Below are positions 34,588 through 44,119 of a stretch of DNA of 61,898 nt, piece by piece. Positions within the stretch are counted from its first letter, which is position 1. Every line of letters begins with the position of its first letter. The notes under the pieces are model-generated. The model worked only from the letters and a program-made list of their open reading frames with translations, was not told where the DNA came from and did not search any database. The DNA is taken from NCBI GenBank assembly GCA_002396885.1, contig DGXY01000122.1:42816-104713 (forward strand), in the 5' to 3' direction. A program made the translations under genes and the position numbers. The stretch is from Akkermansiaceae bacterium UBA5020 (GTDB lineage: Bacteria > Verrucomicrobiota > Verrucomicrobiia > Verrucomicrobiales > DEV007).

Positions 34588-35700
34588 TCAGGCTCGATCC
34601 GCGGGTAACTCGGCCGCATTTTCCGCCAGCATGACGCGTCCCGAAGGGATCGGCTGAAGGTCCGCCGGAGTGAGCGTTCCCGGAAGGCGACCGTCGCGGC
34701 GAGAGAGGAGACTTTCGACGATGCGGTTCGCCATCGCGGCATGACCGGAGGCCAGCTTCAGAACGAGCTTTCTCGTGCCGGCGAGGTCGTAGAGCACGAC
34801 GTCCTCACTGAGGAAACGTTGCTCCTGCGTGATCTCTAGTCCGTCGAGGGCGAGGTCGGCGTGGTAGTGACGGAACCAGCGGCGTCCCACAAAGTGGAGA
34901 TGCCCGGGATGGCTCGACTCGGCGATGACGCGGCCGAAGGTCATGGATGTGAAGCCGGGGAAACGTTTTGCCGTTCCGACGACGACTTTGGCCGACCATT
35001 CCGGATCGCCCTTGCGGCCGCCGAGCGAGGCCCCGAGTTGCTGGTGCTCGGTCGAAGTCAGGCCCGCGTAGAGAAGGGCCTCGTCGGCGCGCGAGACGAA
35101 GGAGGCAACCTTCCGCGAGAGGAGCCAGAAGAAGGCCTTGATCCGGCGGAAGAGCTTCGGGGTGAGGTAAAGGCTGAAGCCGAGGAAGATGAGGCAGAAC
35201 CCCGCCGCGAGGATGGGGTTCACGCTCATCAGGGTGAGACCGCCCAGTACCGCAACATCCTCGCCGACGCTGGCGACGATGTTCGTGACCGGCTCGGGCG
35301 AGGTGTTGAGGGCGAGGCGGGTGCCCGATTTGAAACCATGCGCCACGAGCGCGGTGCCACCCGCGAGCATCGCGACGACGACATCAAAACCCGGATCTGT
35401 GGGCCCGAGGGTGTGGATCGCGAGCAGACCGCCACCGACCGGACGGATCAGGGTGTGGACCGAATCCCAGAGCGAATCGACCCAGGGGATCTTGTCGGCG
35501 AAGAATTCCATGCAGAAGAAAATCCCGGCGGCGGTGATCACGAGCGGATCCCCAAGGACCATGAGATCCGGATAAGTCGAAGAGACATCGACCCAACCCT
35601 GGTTGATGGCGAGGCCGGTGACGAGGACGACGAGGTAGAGGTTCAAGCCTGCGAGGGTGGCGAAACCGAGGGCGACACAGAGCGTTTCAAGCACTTCCAT
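34588..35700 (-). CDS. DUF4126 membrane protein
   Basis: 370 residues. The first 190 form the DUF4126 membrane domain with five or more helices: TLCVALGFATLAGLNLYLVV, DKIPWVDSLWDSVHTLIRPV (highly typical of the family), and VAHGFKSGTRLALNTSPEPV. The remaining 180 residues are soluble and unassigned, possibly a PH-like or lipid/ion-sensing fold (GFTSMTFGRVIAES, EDVVLYDLAGTRKLVL). The family is of unknown function; this one is about twice the length of the minimal domain. Confidence 0.8.
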   Translation of the reverse strand: MEVLETLCVALGFATLAGLNLYLVVLVTGLAINQGWVDVSSTYPDLMVLGDPLVITAAGIFFCMEFFADKIPWVDSLWDSVHTLIRPVGGGLLAIHTLGPTDPGFDVVVAMLAGGTALVAHGFKSGTRLALNTSPEPVTNIVASVGEDVAVLGGLTLMSVNPILAAGFCLIFLGFSLYLTPKLFRRIKAFFWLLSRKVASFVSRADEALLYAGLTSTEHQQLGASLGGRKGDPEWSAKVVVGTAKRFPGFTSMTFGRVIAESSHPGHLHFVGRRWFRHYHADLALDGLEITQEQRFLSEDVVLYDLAGTRKLVLKLASGHAAMANRIVESLLSRRDGRLPGTLTPADLQPIPSGRVMLAENAAELPADRA

Positions 35701-35871
35701 GACAAAACAAGGGTGATAGGTGAAGAGAGACGACGAAATCCCGGACCGGGACGAGCGTATTGCACCACATCCCGTCCTGCCTTACGACTACAAAAGTAGC
35801 GGGGCTTTGTAATCATAGATCGGATGGCCCTTCGTCTTGGGCCGAACTGGCTTGATCGCGGAGAAGGAAAA

Positions 35872-35888
35872 CTATATTTAAAATATAG
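35872..35888. promoter_or_regulatory. AT-rich palindrome at the monoheme protein gene start
   Basis: A perfect palindrome with 8-bp arms (CTATATTT/AAATATAG) around one base, ending 8 bp before the ATG at 35897. It is the most AT-rich stretch in the 196-bp gap shared with the divergent DUF4126 gene. It could be an operator placed on the promoter, or a -10 region. Confidence 0.45.
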
Positions 35889-35896
35889 CTTTAACC

Positions 35897-37201
35897 ATGC
35901 AGGGTAAATTCCTTTTCGGAGCGGTCGCGGTCCTTCTCGGCGGACCGTGGATGGCGCAGGCCTTCGATCCGATCTACGAGCGGGCTCCGATTCACTACCA
36001 CGAGACCGAGCCCGACACGAAACTGACGCGCTTTTTCAAAACCGCGAAGGACAATCGCGTTCTCTGCGAGGGCTCCCACCGCGAGGTGCTCGCCGAGTTG
36101 CTCGCGAAGCTCGAGATACCGGTCGAGTCGCAGGTGCTGGTCTTTTCGAAGACGAGCGCGCAGAACAGCCGCATCGCTCCCGAGACGCCGCGGGCGATCT
36201 ATTTCTCCGACGATCTTTATCTCGGCTGGGTCCAGGGCGGCGAGATCGAGGCCGCGAGCTTCGATCCCCGGCTCGGCATGGTCTTTCATCTGATCCAGTT
36301 GACCGAGCGCAAGCCGGGCTCGCCTCCGCCGCTCGCCCGCGAGCGTTCGTGCCTGAACTGCCACGCCGGTTCCTCGAATCACGACCTGCCCGGGCTGGTG
36401 GTGCGGTCGGTCTACCCCTCCGCGACGGGACTGCCGCTTTTCGAGGCCGGGACCTTTCACACGCGACAAAGCAGCCCCATCGAGGAACGCTGGGGCGGTT
36501 GGTATGTCACCGGATCGGTTGAAAATCGAGAGCACCTCGGAAATTCCCTCGCCCTGGCCGCGCCGGCAGGTCCGGGGGTCGAGTTGGAGCGTCTCGCCGA
36601 AGGCCGCGTCCTCAAACTCGACGGACTCTTCTGCTGCGAACCCTATCTGAACGGCGGGCAAAGCGACGTCGTTGCCCTCATGATCCTCGAACATCAGGTC
36701 GGCGTGCACAATCTTCTCATCGAGGCCAACCTCACCACCCGCGCGACTCTCCATCGCCACACCGAAATGCAGAAAGCGTTCGGCGAGCCCGTCGAGGCCC
36801 CGCTCTCCGAGACGAACGAACGCATCCTCCAGCGTCTCGCTACGAAGGTGCTGAAGGAAATGCTCTACGTCGAGGAAGTCCCGCTGCCCGGCGGCATCGA
36901 GGGCACCGGCATATTTCAAACCGCCTTCGAGGAGGGCCGGAAGAAGAGCGTCGGAGGGCGTTCTTTGCGCGACTTCCGCCTTTACGAGCGGCTCATGAAG
37001 TACCGCTGCAGCCACCTCATTTACTCCGAGGCCTTTGCCAATCTGCCCGACGCGATCCGCACCCGCATCCTCTCGCAGCTCCACGGCATCCTCACCAAAC
37101 CGGCCGACTGGCCCGAGTTCGCCCATCTTGGCGAAGCCGAGCGCGGCCATATCCTCGCGATCGTCAAGGAGACTGTGCCCGATTTGCCGGAGGGATGGTG
37201 A
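35897..37201 (+). CDS. Secreted monoheme cytochrome-like protein, family unknown
   Basis: 434 residues with a signal peptide (1-22). A single c-type heme site, SCLNCHAG (C152, C155, H156), sits in a well-ordered region that looks conserved: YFSDDLYLGWVQGGEIEAAS upstream and PGLVVRSVYPSATGLPL with EERWGGWYVTGSVEN downstream. The C-terminal 200 residues are mostly helical. I recall similar uncharacterised proteins in Planctomycetota and Proteobacteria but no named family. Probably an exported electron-transfer or peroxidase-like protein. Confidence 0.72.
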   Translation: MQGKFLFGAVAVLLGGPWMAQAFDPIYERAPIHYHETEPDTKLTRFFKTAKDNRVLCEGSHREVLAELLAKLEIPVESQVLVFSKTSAQNSRIAPETPRAIYFSDDLYLGWVQGGEIEAASFDPRLGMVFHLIQLTERKPGSPPPLARERSCLNCHAGSSNHDLPGLVVRSVYPSATGLPLFEAGTFHTRQSSPIEERWGGWYVTGSVENREHLGNSLALAAPAGPGVELERLAEGRVLKLDGLFCCEPYLNGGQSDVVALMILEHQVGVHNLLIEANLTTRATLHRHTEMQKAFGEPVEAPLSETNERILQRLATKVLKEMLYVEEVPLPGGIEGTGIFQTAFEEGRKKSVGGRSLRDFRLYERLMKYRCSHLIYSEAFANLPDAIRTRILSQLHGILTKPADWPEFAHLGEAERGHILAIVKETVPDLPEGW

Positions 37202-37375
37202 GACGCGGGACGCCCGTCGCGGAGAGCGAATTTGAAGAATGAACCGGAAGTCGGTCGTATGCCTCCGGCTCGACTTTTGGTGCCGATTGGAGGATTTCCA
37301 GCATCCTCGTGACCCCGCTTTTTTGACCGAACCCGGTTGATTCGCGGACCGGACCCTGTTGATTGCGGCCCGCCC

Positions 37376-38446
37376 ATGGTGCTCCGCTCGCTCAACCTGA
37401 ATCAATTCCGCTGCTTCGCGTCCCTGCGGCTCGAACTCGCTCCGGGCGTCACCTTGTTTCATGGCAACAACGCCCAGGGCAAGACCTCCATTCTCGAGGC
37501 TGCGTGCGTGCTCCTGCGCCTCCAGAGCCCGCGCACTGCGACCCTCGGCGACTGCATCCAGTTTTCGGAAAAGGCCTTCGCGATCGGCGGCAGCCTTGCG
37601 GGCACGAATGAATCGGAGCTGCGCCTCCAATACCGCGAGACGGGGCGGAAGCTCCTTGTCGATGGCGAAGCGCAGAAAAGTGCCTCCGACTACCTCCGCC
37701 ACAGCGCCCTCGTCGTGTGGATGGCGAACGACGACCTCGCCCTCGTTCGCGGCGGCGGCGACGGGCGGCGGCGCTTTCTCGATTTCATGGCGGCGCAGCT
37801 CTTCCCCGGCTATCGCGAGGCTCTCAAGGCCTACGAGAAGGCGCTCCGTTCGCGGAACTACCTGCTGAAGCGGGACGCCGCGCCGAAGTGGGCGCAGATC
37901 GACGCCTATTCGCGCCTGCTCCACGATTACGGCCAGGTTCTCTCGAGCTCGCGGCGGGTTCTTATTGAAAAACTGCGTCCCCGCTCCGCCGAGGCCCAGC
38001 TCCGCATCGGCGGCATCGGTGAAACGCTCGGACTCGACTACGAAAGCGCGAGCGGCGAGGGCGACGACCTCCTTGGGTTGCTCGAAGCGCGGCGCGACGA
38101 GGAGATGCGCAAACGCCAGACCGCCGCAGGCCCGCATCGCGACGACCTTCTCCTCACCCTCAACGGCAAACCGGCCGCGAAGTTCGCGAGCGAGGGACAA
38201 CAGCGCACCGTCGCCCTCGCCCTGAAGCTGGGACAGACGAATCTCTTCCTCGAGACGCGTCAGGAAGCGCCCGTGATGCTGATCGACGATGTCTTCGGCG
38301 AGCTCGACCCGGGCCGCCGCAACGCCCTCATGGCGAACTGGCCCGCGACCTCTCAGAAGCTCATCACGACGACCCACCTCGACTGGCTCGATGAGCGCTT
38401 CAACGACGCGAAGCGTCTCGAGGTCGTCGGGGCGAAGGTGGAGTGA
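37376..38446 (+). CDS. recF: DNA replication and repair protein RecF
   Basis: 356 residues from the ATG at 37376. SMC-like ATPase: LRSLNLNQFRCFASLRLEL opens the protein, Walker A is FHGNNAQGKTSILEA, the RecF-typical GRRRFLDFM segment follows, QTAAGPHRDDLLL leads to the signature region ASEGQQRTVALALKL, and Walker B is VMLIDDVFGELD. RecF loads RecA at single-strand gaps. The usual dnaA/dnaN neighbourhood is absent; it is convergent with argH across 17 bp. Confidence 0.94.
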   Translation: MVLRSLNLNQFRCFASLRLELAPGVTLFHGNNAQGKTSILEAACVLLRLQSPRTATLGDCIQFSEKAFAIGGSLAGTNESELRLQYRETGRKLLVDGEAQKSASDYLRHSALVVWMANDDLALVRGGGDGRRRFLDFMAAQLFPGYREALKAYEKALRSRNYLLKRDAAPKWAQIDAYSRLLHDYGQVLSSSRRVLIEKLRPRSAEAQLRIGGIGETLGLDYESASGEGDDLLGLLEARRDEEMRKRQTAAGPHRDDLLLTLNGKPAAKFASEGQQRTVALALKLGQTNLFLETRQEAPVMLIDDVFGELDPGRRNALMANWPATSQKLITTTHLDWLDERFNDAKRLEVVGAKVE

Positions 38447-38463
38447 GTCACCCTGACAAGCCG

Positions 38464-39843
38464 CTAAAAATCAGTCGCCGCGTGGATTCTTTTTTGCCAG
38501 CGCGTGATCTGCGCGCCGACATTCGCGGGCGAGGGGGCACCGATGCCTTTGCGGGCCTTCAGCGCGGTCTTGAGATCGAGCACCTTGAAGACATCTGCCT
38601 CGAAGACAGGGGAGAACTGACGAAACTCCTCGAGGCTCATGTCGGGGAAATCGCGTTTTTCCTGGAGGCTGTGGGCGGTGAGTTTGCCGATGACCTCATG
38701 GGCGTCGCGGAAAGGCACGCCGCGCAGCACGAGATAGTCGGCGAGATCGGTCGCGAGGAGGAAGGGATCTGAGGCGGCGCGCAGGGTGCGGTCTTCGCGG
38801 ACCTTGGCGGCGGCCATCATCTCGGCGAAGACCTCGAGAGCGAGCTTGATCTGGTCGATCGAGTCGAAGAGTGGCTCCTTGTCCTCCTGAAGGTCGCGGT
38901 TGTAGGTCATCGGCAGACCCTTGATCGTCGTGAGGAGGGCGACGAGGTTGCCGAGGAGGCGTCCCGTCTTCCCACGGGTGAGTTCGGCGACGTCGGGATT
39001 TTTCTTTTGCGGCATCAGGCTCGAGCCGGTCGTGTGCGCGTCGCTCAGCTCGATGAAGGCGAACTCGGCGGTGGCCCAGAGGATCACGTCCTCGCTGAGG
39101 CGAGAGAGATGGACCCCGGTCAGGGCGATGTCGAAGAGGAACTCGGCGACGAAGTCGCGGTCGCTCACCGCGTCCATGCTGTTTTGCGTTACGGCGGGAA
39201 AACCGAGCTTCTCGGCGACGAGCTTGCGGTTGAGGACGATTGTCGATCCGGCGAGCGCCCCGGATCCGAGCGGCATGACATTGAGCCGGCGATAACAGTC
39301 GCGGAGTCGGTCCTTGTCGCGCTCGAGCATCTCGAGGTAGGCGAGGAGATGGTGGGCGAAGAGGACGGGCTGGCCGCGCTGGAGGTGGGTGTAGCCCGGC
39401 ACCACCGCGGAGGGATGATTGACCGCGAGGGTGAGGAGGGCGTTCTGCAGGGTCGTGAGGCGCTGGTGGATCGCCTGGATCTCGAGGCGGCAATAAAGGC
39501 GGATGTCGAGGGCGACCTGATCGTTGCGACTGCGCGCGGTGTGGAGTTTCGCCCCGGCGGCCCCGATCTTCTCGGTGAGGGCCCGCTCGATGTTCATGTG
39601 GATATCCTCAAGGCTCGTCTTGAAACGGAACTCGCCCGACTCGATCTCGCGGCGGATCTCCTGGAGGCCCTTCACGATGGCACGCTCCTCGGTCTTCGTG
39701 AGAATACCGGCTTCAAGGAGGGCGGCGGCGTGGGCGATCGATCCCTCGATATCACAGGCATAGAGCCGCCAATCGTAGGAGATCGACTCGCCGTAACGCT
39801 GCACGAGGTTGGATGTCTCGGTCTGAAATCTGCCTTTCCACAT
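38464..39843 (-). CDS. argH: Argininosuccinate lyase
   Basis: 459 residues, standard length. Fumarase/aspartase superfamily: KLHTARSRNDQVALDIRL (substrate site), PGYTHLQRGQPVLFAHHLL, and the superfamily signature GSSLMPQKKNPDVAEL with the catalytic Ser. It splits argininosuccinate to arginine and fumarate. No other arginine genes are in the window. A Fur-like gene ends 57 bp upstream on the same strand. Confidence 0.96.
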   Translation of the reverse strand: MWKGRFQTETSNLVQRYGESISYDWRLYACDIEGSIAHAAALLEAGILTKTEERAIVKGLQEIRREIESGEFRFKTSLEDIHMNIERALTEKIGAAGAKLHTARSRNDQVALDIRLYCRLEIQAIHQRLTTLQNALLTLAVNHPSAVVPGYTHLQRGQPVLFAHHLLAYLEMLERDKDRLRDCYRRLNVMPLGSGALAGSTIVLNRKLVAEKLGFPAVTQNSMDAVSDRDFVAEFLFDIALTGVHLSRLSEDVILWATAEFAFIELSDAHTTGSSLMPQKKNPDVAELTRGKTGRLLGNLVALLTTIKGLPMTYNRDLQEDKEPLFDSIDQIKLALEVFAEMMAAAKVREDRTLRAASDPFLLATDLADYLVLRGVPFRDAHEVIGKLTAHSLQEKRDFPDMSLEEFRQFSPVFEADVFKVLDLKTALKARKGIGAPSPANVGAQITRWQKRIHAATDF

Positions 39844-39900
39844 GAACTTGCTGGGTGGCCCGGATCCGCCGGTGCCGTCGGGGTTGATACCTTCAAAAAA

Positions 39901-40383
39901 TCACGCCCGCTTCACGAGGCGCTGCTGAATGAGATTGCCGCAGACCCCTTCCTTGCGGAGCCGATCGCAGCAGGCTTCGATGCGCATCGACTTGGTGCTG
40001 GGCCGGAAGCCGAGGCGCCGGGTGATGCAGTCGATGAGCACGGCGACATTCTCGTCCTCGAACTCGATCACCTTGCCGCAATCGATGCAGATGAGGTGAT
40101 TGTGATCGGGAGAATCGAGGAAATTCGGATCGTAGACCCGCTCGTCGCGACCGAGGTCGATCTCACGGAGGAGGCCGCACTCGACGAGGAGAGAGATGGT
40201 GCGGTAGAGCGTCGCCCGCGAGGTCTTCGGATCGAGCCGACGCGCTTTCGTCAGGAGTTCCTCGGCCGTGAAATGATCGTCGCTCGCGAAAGCCGCCTCG
40301 AGGATGACATCGCGCTGGTCGGTGCGGCGCATCCCCTTCTGGCGGATATACTGGTCGAAGCGCTCCTTGACTTCCTGGTTCAT
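39901..40383 (-). CDS. Fur-family transcriptional regulator
   Basis: 160 residues. The winged helix (RRTDQRDVILEAAFASDDHF, TSRATLYRTISLLVECGLL) is followed by the metal-binding dimerisation domain: HNHLICIDCGKVIEFED carries the His/Cys sites, and a second Cys cluster is near the end (EACCDRLRKEGVC). This is the general Fur arrangement, with iron uptake control the default expectation; the sequence does not exclude Zur or PerR. The short upstream gap has no convincing Fur box. Confidence 0.9.
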   Translation of the reverse strand: MNQEVKERFDQYIRQKGMRRTDQRDVILEAAFASDDHFTAEELLTKARRLDPKTSRATLYRTISLLVECGLLREIDLGRDERVYDPNFLDSPDHNHLICIDCGKVIEFEDENVAVLIDCITRRLGFRPSTKSMRIEACCDRLRKEGVCGNLIQQRLVKRA

Positions 40384-40457
40384 CGCTCTGGAAATTATGA
40401 AGGTAATGATGGAAATGTTCTTCCCATCAGGGTATCTTTTTCGGATTGCCCCGCTGC

Positions 40458-41414
40458 ATGTCCGCCCCGCCTGACTCCTTTATTCGATTCGAACCGATTT
40501 ATCAAACGCGAGTTTGGGGCGGGAGGCTCCTCGCTGAGCGTTTCGGTCGGGACTTGCCAGATCTGGAGCTGCCTTTTGGGGAATCCTGGGAGATTTCGGC
40601 GCGCGAGGAAGCGGACAGCCGGATCCTCGGTGGATCGCTCGACGGACGCCGTCTGACGGAGCTCTGGGCCGATCCCGGGTTGCGCCGCGCTCTCTTTGGT
40701 GAAAGCGCTCCGGACGCGGACCGGTTCCCGCTCCTCTTCAAAATTCTCGACGCGCGCGACACCCTCTCGATCCAGGTTCACCCGCCCGCCTCGGTCGCGG
40801 CCGCTCTCGGCGGCGAACCGAAGACCGAAGTCTGGTATATCGCCGATGCCGCAGCCGGCGCGATGCTTTACGTCGGGGTGAAGGAGGGCATCGACGAGGC
40901 CCGCTTTCGCGAAGCGCTCGCCAGCGGCGAAGCCGAATCCTGCGTCCATTCCGTGCCGGTCTCAAAAGGCCAGCACCTCGCCATCCCGAGCGGTCGCCTC
41001 CATGCCATCGGCGCGGGCCTCCTCATTTACGAGATCCAGCAAAACTCCGACACCACCTACCGCGTCTACGACTGGAATCGTCCCGGCATCGACGGAAAGC
41101 CGCGCGAACTCCATGTCGAGGAATCGCTGCGCTGCATCGATTTCTCCGACGTGACCCCGGGGATGGATGAGCCCGATGGAGAACTGCTCGTCAGCTGTGA
41201 GCATTTCCGTCTCGAGCGCCACGCCCTCGCGTCAGGATCGTCTCTCGACGTGGCCGCCCGCGGCCGTTTTGCCATCATCACCGTTGTCGCGGGCGGGATC
41301 ACAGCGGGAACGACCGTCTTTCGGGAGGGCGACTTCCTCCTCGTTCCCCCTGGACGTGCTGGGGACCTCCACGCCGTCGGCGCAGCCGAGTTGCTCCTCA
41401 CGACCTGGCCCTGA
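40458..41414 (+). CDS. manA: Type I mannose-6-phosphate isomerase
   Basis: 318 residues from the ATG at 40458; the TTG four codons upstream was not used. Cupin enzyme of the class I PMI short form: IYQTRVWGGRLLAERFG, ESWEISAREEADS, LSIQVHPPASVAAALG with the metal His, PKTEVWYIADA, and IPSGRLHAIGAGLLIYEIQQ with the YEIQQNSDTTYRVYDW signature. It interconverts mannose-6-phosphate and fructose-6-phosphate. It faces rlmN convergently with a 6-bp gap. Confidence 0.93.
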   Translation: MSAPPDSFIRFEPIYQTRVWGGRLLAERFGRDLPDLELPFGESWEISAREEADSRILGGSLDGRRLTELWADPGLRRALFGESAPDADRFPLLFKILDARDTLSIQVHPPASVAAALGGEPKTEVWYIADAAAGAMLYVGVKEGIDEARFREALASGEAESCVHSVPVSKGQHLAIPSGRLHAIGAGLLIYEIQQNSDTTYRVYDWNRPGIDGKPRELHVEESLRCIDFSDVTPGMDEPDGELLVSCEHFRLERHALASGSSLDVAARGRFAIITVVAGGITAGTTVFREGDFLLVPPGRAGDLHAVGAAELLLTTWP

Positions 41415-41420
41415 CCTGGC

Positions 41421-42506
41421 TCAAGCCCCGACCCGTCGCTCGCGCGCGGCCTTCAACATCCCGCATCCGGCGTCGACATCGATGCCACGGCGCTGGCGGA
41501 AGGTGCAGGGAAAACCGGCCGATCTCAGGATCGCCTGGAAACGGCGCGCCGTTTCCGTCCCGCTCTCGATCCCCTCGAAACCCTGCGTCGGATTCAGCGG
41601 GATCAGATTCACATGCGCATCCATGCCCTCGAGAAGCGAGGCAAGACGCTCCGCCGTCTCAGGAGAATCGTTCTTGCCTTCGATCAGGGTCCATTCGAAG
41701 AAGATTCGTTTGCCCGTGTCGCGTCCGTAGTCCCGGCACGCCGCGATCAGCTCCGCGAGCGACCAGCGTTTCGCCGCCGGCACGAGAGCGGCGCGCTCCT
41801 CCTCGCTCGAGCCATGAAGACTGACCGCGAGGCGGTAGGGACGTCCCTCCTCGGCGAGGCGACGGATCGCGGGCACCACACCGACCGTGCTGATCGCAAT
41901 GCGGGCCGGACCGATCGCGATTCCGCGCGTGTCGGAGATGATCCCGAGCGCCCGCATCACCGCGTCGTAATTGTGGAGCGGCTCGCCCATGCCCATCAGC
42001 ACGAGATTGCGGACGCGCTTCGTCGGATCGAGCATACGCAAGACCCGCCGCGCGTGGTGTAGCTGCGCGACGATCTCGCCGGGTCGCAAATGCCGAACGA
42101 AACCCATCTGTCCCGTCGCGCAGAAGACACAACCCATCGCGCAGCCCGCCTGCGTGCTGAGGCAGACGGTGTGACGACCCTCGTAGGCCATCAGGACCGT
42201 CTCGATCGTCTGGCCGTCGTCGAGGCGAAGGAGGAATTTCCGGGTGAGTCCATCGCTGCTGGGGATTTCCTCGACGAGCTCCAGCGCGTCCAAAGAATAG
42301 GGCTTTCCCTCACCTACCGACCGATCGACCCAGCGACGCAAGGGCGGGAGAAAATCGCAGGAACCCAGATCCGTTACCGCATCACGATGCAGCGCACGCC
42401 ACAGCGCGGCGGCATGGTGAGGATTGACGCCATCTGCCGCGAGGGCTTCCCGGAGGGCGGGAAGGTCGAGGTCATGTAGGGAAAGGCGAGGAAGGGGAGG
42501 GTTCAA
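41421..42506 (-). CDS. rlmN: Dual-specificity RNA methyltransferase RlmN
   Basis: 361 residues. Radical SAM cluster motif CAMGCVFC, then MGMGEPLHNYDAVMRAL, AISTVGVVPAI, LAVSLHGSSEEERAALVP, and the C-terminal RQRRGIDVDAGCGML bearing the Cys that forms the methyl intermediate. It methylates C2 of A2503 in 23S rRNA and A37 in some tRNAs. The two essential Cys positions are intact. Confidence 0.95.
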   Translation of the reverse strand: MNPPLPRLSLHDLDLPALREALAADGVNPHHAAALWRALHRDAVTDLGSCDFLPPLRRWVDRSVGEGKPYSLDALELVEEIPSSDGLTRKFLLRLDDGQTIETVLMAYEGRHTVCLSTQAGCAMGCVFCATGQMGFVRHLRPGEIVAQLHHARRVLRMLDPTKRVRNLVLMGMGEPLHNYDAVMRALGIISDTRGIAIGPARIAISTVGVVPAIRRLAEEGRPYRLAVSLHGSSEEERAALVPAAKRWSLAELIAACRDYGRDTGKRIFFEWTLIEGKNDSPETAERLASLLEGMDAHVNLIPLNPTQGFEGIESGTETARRFQAILRSAGFPCTFRQRRGIDVDAGCGMLKAARERRVGA

Positions 42507-42661
42507 AGGCGACGACGAAGAGAGTCGATCAGAAGTTTCGGAAGATCAATGGAAAGCCATCACTTCCGTCATGGGCGATCCGCGCCCTCAAAGCGAGAAC
42601 TCGGACGTCGTCGGTCACGAAATCAAGCCTCGGGCCCCCAGCCGTTTGGCGTCATCTGCGG

Positions 42662-44119
42662 CTATTTTCCTGCGAGATCGCCCAGCAACTCCTTGAAAGC
42701 CGCGATCATCTTCAAGGAGGCATCGACCTCAAGGTAGCTCGACTTCGCCCGCCACGTTTCGTAGCCGCCCCAACCGTGCTGCTGCGGGGTCGGAAGGTAG
42801 CCGTTGTAGCCGTTGGCCAGTTCGATCACCATCGTCGCGCCAAAGGGGCTGAGCTGCTTCAACTCGAGACCGATCTCGACGAAGGTCTCGCAGGGCGTCG
42901 TGAGAATGCAGAGATCGCCGAGGCGATACGCTTGCAGCCGCACCGGCACGGTGTCGGGATATTCACGCAGTTGCAGGGTCTCGCGGGCGTAGATCGCTTC
43001 GACCGGCTTGAGATTGCCGTTGATGAGTTGCTCGGGGCTGCTCAGGATTTGATGAGCGAGGGCGAGATCGGTGGCGTCGGGTTTGCGCACCCCGAGCTCG
43101 AGCTCGCGGGCGGCGATGACGACGGGGAAATCGGTCCGGTATTCAATCTTCGCAAAGGCCGCGTAGGCCGAGTCGGCGACGGATTTCGCGACTTCCAGCA
43201 TCTTTTCACCAGGTTCGTATTTTTTCTCCGGAGCCGGTCCGGCGAAGTTGACGTTGTTGATGTCGCCGCTGGTGCCATTCGAGAGAATGGCGACGTAGTC
43301 CTTCCGTCCCGGAGCGACCCGTTCTGCCATCACCTTCGCGAAGCGGTCGAAATAGTCGCCAGAGAGCTGCGCTTTCCCGTCGGCGGTGCGGGGTGGGCTG
43401 CCGACATAATGAAGCGCGTAGTTAGCGAGGAGGCCGATGGGCTTTTTGTCGTCTTGTGAGGATCGCACCGCGAGCAGAGGGATCGCGGGATCGACGGGGC
43501 CGGCCGGCTTCGAGACCTTGCCGTCACCTTGGTTGTAGCCGGGGTTCATGCGTACCTCGTCGGTCATCTCGCCGAAGGGATTGGAGTAGGGTTCGGTGAC
43601 AAACCAGCGGCGGTTGAAAACCTGCTCGCGGTTTTCCCCGACCGCCCATCCGGCTTCGGCGGGTTCGAGCCTCGCGAAGGCGGCGGCGATGGAATCCGCG
43701 ATCCGCCCGGCAAGGTAGATTTGATAGGACACCGAAGGGTTCGACTGGAAGGCCGGCGTCGCGGTCGGCGCGGTATGGGTGTGGGTCGCGGCGATGGTGA
43801 AGTTGTCCGCCGGGATGCCGGTCTTCTCCGAGGCGATCCGTTTCGCCGAATCAGCGAGTTCGCGAGGAATGAGACAGGAATCGACGAGGGTGAAACTGAC
43901 GAGCGTCTTTTCGTCGCCGAGCATGAGGGTTCGGCATTGGATGCGCTCCTCGGTGCCGTCGAGGAAGGTGGCGGACATCGAGCCGGCCGTCGAAATGGGA
44001 TAATGCGAGGGCAGCGGAGTGATGTCGGTGACGTCGGCGCCCGCGCGGAGGGGGCCGGCGGAGGCATCGGGAAGACCCCGAAAGGCAAGAAAGAGGGCGA
44101 TAAAAAGAAGGCGATTCAT
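42662..44119 (-). CDS. Secreted neutral/alkaline ceramidase-like protein
   Basis: 485 residues with a signal peptide (RLLFIALFLAFRGLPDASA). The N-terminal neutral/alkaline non-lysosomal ceramidase domain is visible: RAGADVTDITPLPSHYPIS, NFTIAATHTHTAPTATP (His pair for zinc), LLANYALHYVG, and LSNGTSGDINNVNF, with the Ser/Asn cluster near the active site. Such exported enzymes are frequent in Verrucomicrobiota and Planctomycetota and may hydrolyse amide or ester bonds in lipids or glycans. Here the C-terminal ceramidase domain is short or absent. Confidence 0.85.
   Translation of the reverse strand: MNRLLFIALFLAFRGLPDASAGPLRAGADVTDITPLPSHYPISTAGSMSATFLDGTEERIQCRTLMLGDEKTLVSFTLVDSCLIPRELADSAKRIASEKTGIPADNFTIAATHTHTAPTATPAFQSNPSVSYQIYLAGRIADSIAAAFARLEPAEAGWAVGENREQVFNRRWFVTEPYSNPFGEMTDEVRMNPGYNQGDGKVSKPAGPVDPAIPLLAVRSSQDDKKPIGLLANYALHYVGSPPRTADGKAQLSGDYFDRFAKVMAERVAPGRKDYVAILSNGTSGDINNVNFAGPAPEKKYEPGEKMLEVAKSVADSAYAAFAKIEYRTDFPVVIAARELELGVRKPDATDLALAHQILSSPEQLINGNLKPVEAIYARETLQLREYPDTVPVRLQAYRLGDLCILTTPCETFVEIGLELKQLSPFGATMVIELANGYNGYLPTPQQHGWGGYETWRAKSSYLEVDASLKMIAAFKELLGDLAGK

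Noticed and set aside
35891..38377. 828-residue open frame on the minus strand
   Set aside because: Antisense shadow of the monoheme protein and recF genes in GC-rich DNA; the translation has no domain and is rich in Arg, Glu, Gly and Val without fold patterns.
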